Shown here: piece by piece, positions 44,903 through 54,076 of the stretch
Numbering within the stretch: position 1 is the stretch's first letter
Layout: every line of letters begins with the position of its first letter
Source: Bradyrhizobium ivorense
GTDB taxonomy: Bacteria > Pseudomonadota > Alphaproteobacteria > Rhizobiales > Xanthobacteraceae
Direction of reading: 5' to 3'
Length of the DNA: 64,000 nt
Assembly: GCF_900696085.1 (NCBI RefSeq)
Contig: NZ_CAADFC020000033.1
Coordinates: 186,001-250,000, forward strand
Notes under the pieces: model-generated
Databases searched by the model: none
Told to the model about the DNA's origin: nothing
Seen by the model: only the letters and a program-made list of their open reading frames with translations
Made by a program: the position numbers and the translations under genes

Positions 44903-45793
44903 CTACGCTCTCTCAACCAGTTTCTGCCCGAACAGCCCCGAGGGCCGCACCAGCAGGAACGCCAGCGCCACGACATAGGCGGCCCAGGCTTCAATGCCGC
45001 CGCCGACCAGCGGGCCGACATAGACCTCGGCGAGCTTCTCGATCGCGCCGATCAGGAGGCCCCCGACGATGGCGCCGGCGATCGAATCGAAGCCGCCGAG
45101 CACGAGCACCGGCAGCGCCTTGAGCACCACCAGCGACAGCGAAAACTGCACGCCGAGCCGCGCGCCCCACAGCAGTCCGGCGACGAAAGCTACGATTCCG
45201 GCGACGGTCCACACGATTGCCCAGACCCGCTGCAGGCGAAGGCCGACCGCAAGTGCTGCAAACGGATCGTCGGCGACGGCGCGGAACGACAGGCCGGTCC
45301 GCGTGATGCGGAAGAACAGCGCGAACAGCGTCACCAGACTGCCCGCCACCGCCGCCGCGAACAGGTCGAATTGGCTGATGAAGACCCCGGCGATATCGAG
45401 CGGCACGTCGCTGATGCCGATGTCGAGGCCGTGGACTTGAGTGCCCCACAGCAGTTGCGCCGCCCCCTCGATCACATATGAGAGCCCGAGCGTTGCCATG
45501 AACAGGGTGATCGGCGGCTGGTTGACCAGCGGGCGCAGCACCGCACGCTCGACCCCGACGCCGAGCGCGACCATGATCGCCAACGTCGCCAGCAACGCCA
45601 ACGGAAACGCGACGCCGCGCTCGACCAGGCTGACGAAGGTCAGCGCCGCGAACAGCAGCATCGCGCCCTGCGCGAAGTTGAGCACGCCCGAAGTTTTGTA
45701 AATCACCACGAAGCCGATCGCGACCAGCGAATACATCACGCCCGACAGCAGGCCGCCCACCAGCACTTCGATGAGGAATTGATAGTCAAACAT
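44903..45793 (-). CDS. ABC transporter permease (LivH type)
   Basis: 296 residues with about 8 helices; SGVLNFAQGAMLLFAALTFV and GGFDSIAGAIVGGLLIGAIE are characteristic. ATG 45793 overlaps the stop of the ATPase gene ahead of it. Confidence 0.9.
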   Translation of the reverse strand: MFDYQFLIEVLVGGLLSGVMYSLVAIGFVVIYKTSGVLNFAQGAMLLFAALTFVSLVERGVAFPLALLATLAIMVALGVGVERAVLRPLVNQPPITLFMATLGLSYVIEGAAQLLWGTQVHGLDIGISDVPLDIAGVFISQFDLFAAAVAGSLVTLFALFFRITRTGLSFRAVADDPFAALAVGLRLQRVWAIVWTVAGIVAFVAGLLWGARLGVQFSLSLVVLKALPVLVLGGFDSIAGAIVGGLLIGAIEKLAEVYVGPLVGGGIEAWAAYVVALAFLLVRPSGLFGQKLVERA

Positions 45794-46710
45794 CAAAGTG
45801 CGAGCTCCGTTTCGTCCGCATGCGCAACGCCGAGATAGGCATCGACCACCGCCTGGTCTGATCTCACCTGGTCCGGCGTGCCGTCGGCGATCTTGCGGCC
45901 GTAGTCGAGCACCGCGACGCGATCGGACAGTCCCATCACCACGCCGATGTCGTGCTCGATCAGGACAATGGTGGCGCCATAGAGGTCGCGCGCGTTGCGG
46001 ACATGCGCGGCTAATTCGCGCTTCTCGCCGAGCGAGACGCCCGCAAAGGGCTCGTCGAGTAGCAAAAGCGACGGCCGCGCCACCAGAGCGCGCGCCAACT
46101 CGACGCGCTTCAGCAAACCATAGGGCAAGGTTCCGGCGGCACGGTCGCGCACCTCGCGAAGGTGCAGGAAGCCGATGACGTCTTCTGCGGCGGCGCGGTT
46201 TTCCGTGTCGATCCGCCGCGCCAGAGGCGTGCCCGCGATTTGGCGCAGGAAGCCGGCGCGGACCCGGTGCGCCAGTCCCATCAGGACGTTGTCCCGCACC
46301 GAGAGGCCCTTGAACACGGCGAGATTCTGGAACGTCCGCACCACACCATGCTGCGCCAGCCGCGCCGTCGGTACATGGGCGAAGGAATGCTCGCCGAGCC
46401 GCACCCGGCCCCGGTCCGGCCGGTAGAGCCCGCTGATGACATTGAGCAGCGAGCTCTTGCCGGCACCGTTGGGGCCGATCACCGCGCGGATCTCGCCTTG
46501 TGCCACCTCGAGATCGATGTCGCGCAATGCGGCGACGCCGCCGAACGAGAGCGAGATGTCAGCAAGCGCGAGCACCGGCTGGATCTCGCCACTGCCTCGT
46601 TTCACGAACGCACGGTCCGCAACGTCCGCGTGCGTGGACAAGGGCGCAGAGAGCGCCGGCTCGACAAGGCCGCCATCCAATGGAAGAACACCCGCGCTTG
46701 CTGCGATCAT
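45793..46710 (-). CDS. ABC transporter ATP-binding protein (LivG type)
   Basis: 305 residues: a 60-residue N-terminal extension without clear function, Walker A GPNGAGKSS, signature-like LPYGLLKRVELARALV (replacing LSGGQ) and Walker B LLLDEPFAGVS. The altered signature is common in LivG. ATG 46710 or GTG 46716 may start it; the extra frame overlaps sfnG. Confidence 0.85.
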   Translation of the reverse strand: MIAASAGVLPLDGGLVEPALSAPLSTHADVADRAFVKRGSGEIQPVLALADISLSFGGVAALRDIDLEVAQGEIRAVIGPNGAGKSSLLNVISGLYRPDRGRVRLGEHSFAHVPTARLAQHGVVRTFQNLAVFKGLSVRDNVLMGLAHRVRAGFLRQIAGTPLARRIDTENRAAAEDVIGFLHLREVRDRAAGTLPYGLLKRVELARALVARPSLLLLDEPFAGVSLGEKRELAAHVRNARDLYGATIVLIEHDIGVVMGLSDRVAVLDYGRKIADGTPDQVRSDQAVVDAYLGVAHADETELAL

Positions 46711-46732
46711 GGTCACGCCAGTGTTTTCCGCA

Positions 46733-47833
46733 TCACTCGGCGGCCTGGACGTGCTGCAGCGCGTCCGCTTCCAGTGCACGCACCAGCGGAATGATGCGGC
46801 GGCCGAAATACTCGACCTCTTCCTGGAAATGCAGGAAGCCGAGCAGCACCAGGTCGACCCCGACCGCCTTGAGCGCGATGATGCGCTCGGCGATCTGATC
46901 GGGCGTGCCTATCAGGTTGGTCTTGAAGCCGTCATTGTACTGGACGAGATCCTCGAAGCTCGATTCGGCCCAATTTCCCTGACCTTCCGGTGAGGCCTTG
47001 CCGGCGTTCTTGACCTCGAGACCGAAGGCATTGACGGCCTCCGGATCGGCCTTGGCGATGATCTCGTTGAGGACGCTGCGCGCCTCGGCCTCGCTGTCGC
47101 GCGCGATCGCGAACGCGTTGACGCCGATCCTGACCGAATGGTTATTGGCCCTTGCCTTGGCTCTAATATCGTCGACCTGCTTCTTGATCTCATCGACTGA
47201 ATTGCCGTTGGTGAAGTACCAGTCCGACACCCGCGCGGCCATGTCGCGCGCCGCGCGCGAGCTGCCGCCCTGGAAGATCTCGGGCAGCGGCTGGGGCGGC
47301 TTCGGCTTCAGCGTGTAGTCGCTGAAGCGATAGAAATCGCCGCGGAAGCTGAAGTTGTCCTGGGTCCAGATCCCGCGCAGCGACCGGATGAACTCTTCCG
47401 AGCGCCGGTAGCGTTCGTCGTGATCGAGCCAGGGTTCGCCGATCGCGGTGAACTCGCCACGGAACCAGCCAGAGACGATATTGACCGCAACGCGGCCCTC
47501 GTTGAGTTGGCTGATGGTGGCGATCTGCTTGGCGGCGACCGCCGGATTCCAGGGCCCTGGCAGCAGCGCCGCGATCACCTTCAGCTTCGTGGTCGCCGCG
47601 AGCAGCGCGTGGCTGAAGGCGACCGGCTCGTGCTGGAACTCGGCGCCATAGCCGGCCGTGAAGCGGATCTGGCTCAGGGCATAGTCGAACCCCGCCTGTT
47701 CCGCGATCTGCGCCAGCCGGCGGTTATAATCGATATCCCAGCCGGTTCGCTGCTCGATCTTGCTGATCACGAGGCCGCCGGAAACGTTCGGCACCCAATA
47801 GGCGAATTTGATTTGATCATGGTTTGCGGTCAT
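46733..47833 (-). CDS. sfnG: Dimethyl sulfone monooxygenase (FMNH2-dependent, SfnG)
   Basis: 366 residues of the bacterial luciferase family; the text FAYWVPNVSGGLVISKIEQR, SQIRFTAGYGAEFQHEPVAF and NIVSGWFRGEF matches SfnG, which converts dimethyl sulfone to methanesulfinate and formaldehyde. It needs a flavin reductase, not seen in the window. ATG 47833 gives the family start; the frame is open to 47893. First gene of the operon ending at 40419. Confidence 0.92.
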   Translation of the reverse strand: MTANHDQIKFAYWVPNVSGGLVISKIEQRTGWDIDYNRRLAQIAEQAGFDYALSQIRFTAGYGAEFQHEPVAFSHALLAATTKLKVIAALLPGPWNPAVAAKQIATISQLNEGRVAVNIVSGWFRGEFTAIGEPWLDHDERYRRSEEFIRSLRGIWTQDNFSFRGDFYRFSDYTLKPKPPQPLPEIFQGGSSRAARDMAARVSDWYFTNGNSVDEIKKQVDDIRAKARANNHSVRIGVNAFAIARDSEAEARSVLNEIIAKADPEAVNAFGLEVKNAGKASPEGQGNWAESSFEDLVQYNDGFKTNLIGTPDQIAERIIALKAVGVDLVLLGFLHFQEEVEYFGRRIIPLVRALEADALQHVQAAE

Positions 47834-49043
47834 AGGAATGTCCTTCTGGAGTTTGGATTTGCAGATGGATGTGACGCAAGCAGCACGATGCATTCACGCT
47901 GCGGTTGGTCAGCGGGCTACGACACGGCTCGTTCGAGCCGTCACTGAGATCGGGATGATGGGAAAGTTGGCGCGATCAGTCCTGATCCGCGCCGGCGCGC
48001 AATTGTGCGTCAACAATACGGTGCGCGAGACGACATCAGCTGCGTGACGCAGGTTCGAGATCGGTCAAAGAGGCACCTGAAATTCATTCGCGTTCCCCTC
48101 GCAAGCGTCATCGGCGAGCAACCAATACTCTCAGAGAAAGTTGGGACGAGCGAGTCCAAGGCAAACTCTTTTTCAGCGCGTCCGGGAAAGCGGTATTCTT
48201 TTGTTGACGCGAAACGCGACGATTGTTGCCATGCGGGCGAAATCTCGGTTGCGAAGACTCGCCTGCTGAAGATAATGGCGAGCGGTTGAACACTAATGTT
48301 TCCAAGATTCCGATTTGGGTGGCTGCGCTAGAATTGCTTTCTGGTTTCGAGGCGGTTGTCCGCTTTGTAAGCCTCTGCAAACACAGCACCGCATTTGCAA
48401 CGTTTTTCAGACCGATCTTTCGTAGGCGAAAGCCGTTCTTGGCCACAGTTGCGCGAACACCGCGCCTCTCTTGATGGCGAGAACGCGATGTCACGCCCCT
48501 AACCTTGGCGGCATCTGAAGTCGCGGAAGTACAGGGCTTGACCTCGATGTCATTATCGCACTTCGAACGCCTCCCCGATGATCGCTCGGGAGCGCCGTAA
48601 CGGTAGCCGGTGAATAAAGAACGACGTCGAGCTTGCAAGGCCTCCTCCTTGGGGCCGCCTCACAATTTGGAGACACTCCGACAGACGGCTAATCGAGAGC
48701 CGTATGTTTTGATAGCAAAATCGATGGCCCGTCCAACAAGTGTATCGCTGGACCTCCATTGCATCAGCAGTTGAATTTCCTGCCGTCGGAATGACACGAG
48801 CGCAAAGACTGTGGTTATCCGTTTGCCAGATCCAAGCAGCACGTGCGATGCGGCGTCGCTGGCATAGTTTATCCAAGGAGGTTGCAGCCGCCATCAATCG
48901 ATAGGTTGGATTGGACAGGCTACATTGACCACCTCTATTCAGAAACGAAGTGGTCGGCGCTGTCGCGTTCGGGGCAGCGAGGGTCTATTTCGCCGCAGGG
49001 TCTCCCTCACGAAGCGAGGCATGTTTGCCTTTCATTTGGAACG
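47834..49043. other. 1.2-kb gene-free stretch between sfnG and the DUF2235 gene
   Basis: Frames here are short, overlap on both strands and show no domain. A palindrome lies 92 bases before sfnG. This is probably the left border of the integrase island, but no copy of the tRNA-Pro 3' end is found. Confidence 0.45.
47925..47940. promoter_or_regulatory. 16-bp palindrome upstream of sfnG
   Basis: CGGCTCG-TT-CGAGCCG has perfect 7-bp arms and lies 92 bases before the sfnG start. It may be an operator for a sulfur-starvation regulator; no -24/-12 motif was found beside it. Confidence 0.35.
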
Positions 49044-50240
49044 TTATCTCGCGGTGAGATCCTTCTCCGTCGAGACTGTTTCGAAGAACGCTTTTGCCTT
49101 TAGATGATTTCGCAGAGCGACCGGCCTGTACGGGCCAAAGCTTGTAAAGTTGCGGACCGAACTCATCGCAAGCCTTTGATAGACCGTCTCGTGAAGTTGC
49201 GCGGTTTCTGGCACGTCGCGGACCGCTTTCGACCAATGGAATGCGGTTCCGCCCATCCCGACCATGCATTCGTCGTGCATCATTCCATCGGCCGACGGAT
49301 AGAGCCGTAACAGGTTCTTGTCGACGATCACGCGACCTGCTTCGGGAATCTTCTCGGTGATGAATTCCACCATCCAGTCGAGTGTGATGTCAGACAGCCG
49401 AGACTCGTTCTCAGGATAGCTCCCGCCGATGTCGGCGTGGTTACCCGCGAACCAGATCTGATCGAACTGCTCAGGCTCGCCCTGCCGGTCGGGCCACTTG
49501 ACAGTCCCGCTCCCTCCCCACGGCACCCGCTTGAAGTCCTTGCGGCCCTCGTCGATCGACTGCAGATGCCGCGCGTACTGGACGTCTGTAGTGAAATGCC
49601 GATCGTATGCCCAGTCGGGGAAGAAGCGCTGCCACCCAATCGCGGCGACAGCATCCCAGATTCCTATGAAATAAGCGGAAGCACCTGCAGGGCGTCCGAC
49701 TTCCGATTTGTAGGTGGATCTGAATTGCGCCGCTCGCTTGTGCGCCTCGTCCCCGTCTCGCGGCATTCCGAGCCAGTATGCGGAAGAGACGGCCTCCTTG
49801 GCGACCCGCCTCAAGGATTTTGGTTCGAGGCTGATGGACGCGCCATTCTGGCCTTTCCGCGGAATCCCGCAAAGCTCAAGTACGTGCGCGAGACATCTGA
49901 CCGTGTATGCACCGCGGCTGAAGCCGAACAGATAGATCCGGTCTCCTGGTTCCCAAACGCCGACAATTGCCACATAGCAGCCGACGATTTTCGTCGTGAG
50001 TCCGAAGCCGAACGTCTGCTGAACGGTCTCCTTGAGTCGATTCCAGCCGTTGTCGTGCCTCGGAGCCGGCGTTCCGATGCCCGGAACATAGAGCGCGAGC
50101 TGCTTCTTTGGGTCCACGATCGAGTCAGGCCCTGTCCGGGTCGCTCGATACAGCTTGTAGACGTTGGTGCGGCTCTCATCCGGCAAGAGGCCGCCCTCGT
50201 TGCCCGTACCGTCAGCGAAGACGAGGATGTTTTTGGGCAT
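49044..50240 (-). CDS. DUF2235-domain alpha/beta-hydrolase-like protein
   Basis: 398 residues. It starts with NILVFADGTGNEG, typical of DUF2235, has the nucleophile elbow GFSRGAYTVR (GxSxG), and GNHADIGGSYPENESRLSDI near the acid/His region. Some DUF2235 proteins are Tle1 phospholipase effectors of type VI secretion; others are unassigned. No secretion gene or immunity gene of known type is nearby. It is 9 bases behind the membrane-protein gene, so the two form one operon. Confidence 0.85.
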   Translation of the reverse strand: MPKNILVFADGTGNEGGLLPDESRTNVYKLYRATRTGPDSIVDPKKQLALYVPGIGTPAPRHDNGWNRLKETVQQTFGFGLTTKIVGCYVAIVGVWEPGDRIYLFGFSRGAYTVRCLAHVLELCGIPRKGQNGASISLEPKSLRRVAKEAVSSAYWLGMPRDGDEAHKRAAQFRSTYKSEVGRPAGASAYFIGIWDAVAAIGWQRFFPDWAYDRHFTTDVQYARHLQSIDEGRKDFKRVPWGGSGTVKWPDRQGEPEQFDQIWFAGNHADIGGSYPENESRLSDITLDWMVEFITEKIPEAGRVIVDKNLLRLYPSADGMMHDECMVGMGGTAFHWSKAVRDVPETAQLHETVYQRLAMSSVRNFTSFGPYRPVALRNHLKAKAFFETVSTEKDLTAR

Positions 50241-50249
50241 GCCACTCCT

Positions 50250-51725
50250 TCAAATGATGACGGGCTCGAGTGAAGCGTCGGCAATAATGATTCCGGTCGC
50301 ATCAGAGAAGATCGCTGCGACATCCCTCGCCTTCTGTCGGTACTCATCGTAGACGTCCTGTCCTATCAGCGGGATTGCTTCCGCCAAACTCGCAACTTGA
50401 CCTTGCTTTTTGGCGACCGCGGCGGCTTTGAGCTTCTGTTCGTCGGTGCGAAGGCCGGCAATGGCGGCATTTAGATCGGAAATGTTGGTAGGCGTCACGA
50501 GCTTGCCACCGATATAGACGACCTGACTCAATCCGACGATGCCCAGGATCGTGTTCGGGACGACGAACGTCGATAGCTGATTGACGCCCGCCGCGATCAA
50601 TCCGCCGATCACCACGAGTCCGAAGATGAAGCTCTGGTATCGATACACATCGAAGACACCGTCTGTCGTGAAGAAATCGCGCCACGTCGCGTTGGACGGA
50701 TCGACGACGGTCTTGGCCATTGGAATCCAACCACGCCTGAGGAGCCATGCCCGGTTGTCGGCCGACAGCGTATTGCGCTGGCTATCTGTGCCCTTCGCGA
50801 TTGTGGCTCCGATCCCGCTGATGCCGAGCAGCGTCAAGATCGAGCCCGAAAGGTCTACCAAGGTCCCTGTCTGCAACAGTAGGAGCGTAATTAGGGCGGC
50901 GACGGACAGAGAAAAGGCCAACGTCTGGAACGTCGAGAGACTGCCCTTTCCGTCCGGCCCCGCGGAGACCTGGGCAGGGTTCAATGCACGGAGGAACGAT
51001 GCGAGCGTGTGATCCTGCTTGCGGAGCGCGAACCCGATCCAGACATAAAGGATGAGGATCTCAGCGACGACAGCAAAGATGCTAAACCAGTATGGACTGA
51101 GCCGGACGCTCACTGACGAGACCCGCCACGGAGATTGTCCGACCGGGCTGTTGCACGTGTAGAGATAGAGATCGACCCGGCTCCAGAACCAAGCCAGATC
51201 GTCGCCCATGTTTAGCGTGACGATGGTCTGATCGGGTTCGAGCAGATGCTTCTGAACCAACGGATCGGATTCTGTCGCGCGGTGGGTGACCGCGTCCTGC
51301 CGCTTGAAGAGGTAGGTCTCGTCGCCGTAATCGATGCCCGCGAAGTAACGGACGCCGTCGACGAACGCCGCGCGCACGCCGACGTCAACGTGCTGGTTCG
51401 TCGGCAGAAAATTCGTCGCAAGCACGATGGCGGCGCCTACCGGATTACGCCCGGACCGAAGCTCTACCGCAAACTCGTTGGCCCCTACGCACTGCTTCTG
51501 CGGATCGCTCGGCGTGACCGCCGCCGGCATCTCGGCACCCGCAGGCGTCGCCCCGGGCTTCTGGGCCGGCTGAGCAGCGCGTGGCGGTTCGGGCGTGGTA
51601 CTTTGCGCTGCAGGCGCTGGACTATTGGCCGGCGTCGTCGGCTGCTGCTGAGATTTCGCCGGCGTAAGAAGGAGTACGCTCGCGAGCGCAATGGCCCACA
51701 CGGGAAAAAAACACGATCTAGACAT
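50250..51725 (-). CDS. Uncharacterised membrane protein paired with the DUF2235 gene
   Basis: 491 residues: a signal peptide (about 1-25), a Pro/Ala-rich linker (26-75), a periplasmic domain (about 80-215), TM1 (about 219-242), a cytoplasmic part, TM2-3 near LAFSLSVAALITLLLLQTGT, another TM pair around GLVVIGGLIAAGVNQLSTFV, and a cytoplasmic C-terminus of about 80 residues. No family recognised. It could be a partner, a sensor or an immunity protein for the DUF2235 hydrolase. Confidence 0.75.
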   Translation of the reverse strand: MSRSCFFPVWAIALASVLLLTPAKSQQQPTTPANSPAPAAQSTTPEPPRAAQPAQKPGATPAGAEMPAAVTPSDPQKQCVGANEFAVELRSGRNPVGAAIVLATNFLPTNQHVDVGVRAAFVDGVRYFAGIDYGDETYLFKRQDAVTHRATESDPLVQKHLLEPDQTIVTLNMGDDLAWFWSRVDLYLYTCNSPVGQSPWRVSSVSVRLSPYWFSIFAVVAEILILYVWIGFALRKQDHTLASFLRALNPAQVSAGPDGKGSLSTFQTLAFSLSVAALITLLLLQTGTLVDLSGSILTLLGISGIGATIAKGTDSQRNTLSADNRAWLLRRGWIPMAKTVVDPSNATWRDFFTTDGVFDVYRYQSFIFGLVVIGGLIAAGVNQLSTFVVPNTILGIVGLSQVVYIGGKLVTPTNISDLNAAIAGLRTDEQKLKAAAVAKKQGQVASLAEAIPLIGQDVYDEYRQKARDVAAIFSDATGIIIADASLEPVII

Positions 51726-52152
51726 TGCGACACCAAAATCCGAACGACGAAAATGCTATTTACCCATGGTTGCATCGTACTCGCAACTAACCTCGCCGAA
51801 TGGATGTCGTTCTCCCCGACCAGTCAAGCTTCTTTCGGGTTTGGTCAGGGATTGTCACCGGCTGTCACAGGTTGTTGAGATTGCAGAACCTGCGATAGGG
51901 CGGCGCCACCTCAAGCTCGAATAAGATCCTCCCGCCTGTTGCGGCTGCCCCCCACTGTCCCCGGAGCAAGGGGCCGCCGCCACTCCACTGCGCTTCAGGG
52001 CTGCAAGCAAAATTGTCCGATTCGCAGTCGTAAGCCGCCGATTACCCCATTTACGCATCGGTAGACTGCTCAAAGAGTGGATTTCGTCTACACTTAGGAC
52101 CTAACGCTCCGATCCAAAGGCAGCGCGAACCCACGAGCAACGCGTTCGAGGA
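51726..52152. other. Gene-free stretch between the membrane-protein and excisionase genes
   Basis: About 430 bases between two divergent genes; no convincing gene, terminator or promoter was identified. Confidence 0.4.
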
Positions 52153-52590
52153 ATGCCGAAGCGCAAGATCGACAAGCTGGCTCGCGCAAAAGCGCGGCCC
52201 GATCCTGCCCAATGGGGTGAGGATGAAGTAATGACCCTTGTCGAGGCCGTGGCAGTGTTTTTCCCACTCGGTCCGTTGACAATATCATCGTTGCGCAGAG
52301 CCGCGGCCACTGGGACTCTTGAAATCGCCAAAGTTGCGGGCAAGGATCTGACAACCCCTCGAGCGATCTGCAAATTGGTCAAGCCGTCATGCCGGGCCGC
52401 AAAGCCAAGCCGCCACGACTCTGGTTTAGAGAGGACGATGAAACCTGGATCATCCTCGATCGTGGCCGGCAAATCCGCACAGGCTGCAGCCGCGACGACA
52501 TTGACGGAGCTGCGAAGGCGCTCGAGACCTACATCGGCGAGCGACATACCAGCACCATCGGGGCAACTGACCCGAACATCCTCGCGATAG
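52153..52590 (+). CDS. Excisionase-like small protein overlapping the integrase
   Basis: 145 residues; the N-terminal half has a HTH-like pattern (VAVFFPLGPLTISSLRRAAA, then GKDLTTPRAI) as in small proteins placed before Rhizobiales integrases. The C-terminal half is Ala/Ser/Thr/Arg-rich and is read through 202 bases of the integrase start in another frame. It may direct excision. The C-terminal part may be non-essential. Confidence 0.6.
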   Translation: MPKRKIDKLARAKARPDPAQWGEDEVMTLVEAVAVFFPLGPLTISSLRRAAATGTLEIAKVAGKDLTTPRAICKLVKPSCRAAKPSRHDSGLERTMKPGSSSIVAGKSAQAAAATTLTELRRRSRPTSASDIPAPSGQLTRTSSR

Positions 52591-53645
52591 CCGACGTCCT
52601 CACAGCCTACGAAATTTCAAAGCGGCCCAAGGACACGGGCAACGAACGCGCGTGGGCACAACATGACCTGCTGCTCATTCGCTTGCTCGATCTTAACAAT
52701 TTCTTTGGCGATAAAACCGTCAGTCAGCTCAGAGCTCAGCTTTGTCGCGACTTTGTCGATTGGTCCACCGGTACTGTGAACGACAATAATAGGAAAGCTG
52801 GCATCAAGCCACGCAACGGGACAGTCTCTGATCAAACGGCACGACGTCGCCTCGAAGATCTACGCGCTGCGGTGAACGCCTACCACGCTGAGCATACGCT
52901 CAGCGTCGTTCCAAAGATCACTCTTCCTCCTAAAGCCGAAGGACGACACCGATGGCTAACGCGCAACGAGGCAGCGCGCCTACTCGGAGCAACAATCGGC
53001 TACGTGTGGGACACCGAGCAGGAAACGTGGAAGCGCAGCGAGGATGGCGAGCTCGCGCGCCGGGAGCGGTGGATCATTCGTCGTCGCTATGCCGCGGCGC
53101 GCTTCTGCCTGATTGGTATCTACAGTGCTCGTCGCGAAGAGACCATCCGGCGCACCCAGTGGCTGCCAACAACGACCCATCCGTGGATGAACCTTGACGC
53201 GATGGTCTACCAGGGCAAAGGGGCGCTGGAGCGGTCGACCAAGAAACGGCGGCCGCCGGCAAAGATCGCTAGCCGCCTGCGTCCGCATCTGATTCGCTGG
53301 CGCAGGATCGACCAAGCTCGGTCTGCAGAACTCCGCGCCTCAGGAGTCATGAGAGACGGTGAGCAAATTCGCTTCGTCGTGAACCGCATGCACGACGGCA
53401 AGCCGCTTGCCGGCAAGATCAGGTCAGCCTGGAATGGTATTCTGGAGGATGCCGGGCTGGGGGACGACGTCGTCCGGCATTCCCTGCGCCATACAGCGGC
53501 GACATGGTTGATGCAGGCGGGCGTCGACATGTGGGAAGCCGCCGGCTGGCTTGGGATGACCGTTGAGCAATTAGAGGCCAACTATGGCCATCACCACCCG
53601 GACTTTCAGGAAGAGGCGGCGGAAGCGTTTGGGGCAAGGCGCTGA
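52389..53645 (+). CDS. Tyrosine site-specific recombinase (integrase)
   Basis: 418 residues with a N-terminal SAM-like core-binding region (about 65-185) and a C-terminal catalytic domain. Catalytic residues are seen: Arg in SARREETIRR, His-x-x-Arg in HSLRHTAATW, and the Tyr in LEANYGHHHPD. It ends 287 bases from the 3' end of tRNA-Pro, the usual place for an integrase that targets the tRNA end. The gene looks intact. Confidence 0.9.
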   Translation: MPGRKAKPPRLWFREDDETWIILDRGRQIRTGCSRDDIDGAAKALETYIGERHTSTIGATDPNILAIADVLTAYEISKRPKDTGNERAWAQHDLLLIRLLDLNNFFGDKTVSQLRAQLCRDFVDWSTGTVNDNNRKAGIKPRNGTVSDQTARRRLEDLRAAVNAYHAEHTLSVVPKITLPPKAEGRHRWLTRNEAARLLGATIGYVWDTEQETWKRSEDGELARRERWIIRRRYAAARFCLIGIYSARREETIRRTQWLPTTTHPWMNLDAMVYQGKGALERSTKKRRPPAKIASRLRPHLIRWRRIDQARSAELRASGVMRDGEQIRFVVNRMHDGKPLAGKIRSAWNGILEDAGLGDDVVRHSLRHTAATWLMQAGVDMWEAAGWLGMTVEQLEANYGHHHPDFQEEAAEAFGARR

Positions 53646-53932
53646 GCTGACCACTACTCTGTGCGAGCTATTCGTGCCAAAATGAGCTCGTAGGTCCGAA
53701 GGGAGGACTTGTGGTGCTAGCTGGTGTTCGATGCAACATCCCGACAGGGGCTAGTTCCCTCGCGCTCCCCGATCGTCTTTTTTCCGGTTTAGAACAGTAC
53801 AAGGCCGTCGCGGACAGCTCTTCGACATCCTTGACGGGTGCCTCGAGGGCGACAGACATGGCTGCCGAGCTTCAAATCGTTGCGCATTTCGTTGCGCACA
53901 AAAAACGCAGAACCTATAAGTGCTTGAAAGAA

Positions 53933-54009
53933 TGGTCGGAGTGGCAGGATTCGAACCTGCGACCCCTGCGTCCCGAACGCAGTGCTCTACCGGGCTGAGC
54001 CACACTCCG
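53933..54009 (-). tRNA. tRNA-Pro (CGG)
   Basis: The 77-base minus-strand gene folds as a cloverleaf: acceptor CGGAGTG/CACTCCG with A-CCA encoded, anticodon stem CTGCG/CGCAG with loop TTCGGGA (anticodon CGG), T arm GCAGG-TTCGAAT-CCTGC. Its 3' end faces the integrase and is the likely attachment site. Confidence 0.96.
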
Positions 54010-54076
54010 ACTGAGAGCCGGGCTTATAGCGTCGGGTTTCCGGGACCGCAAGGCACCCTTTGAGGATTTAGTCATC

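Noticed and set aside
43835..45481. 548-residue plus-strand frame opposite the permeases
   Set aside because: Charged, repeat-rich shadow of the two permease genes.
48041..48060. GCAGGTTCGA resembling the tRNA-Pro T arm, as a left attachment site
   Set aside because: Only 10 bases match and the orientation is opposite to that of the tRNA end.
53711..53998. 95-residue frame across the tRNA-Pro gene
   Set aside because: Its C-terminal text is the usual false translation of a tRNA.
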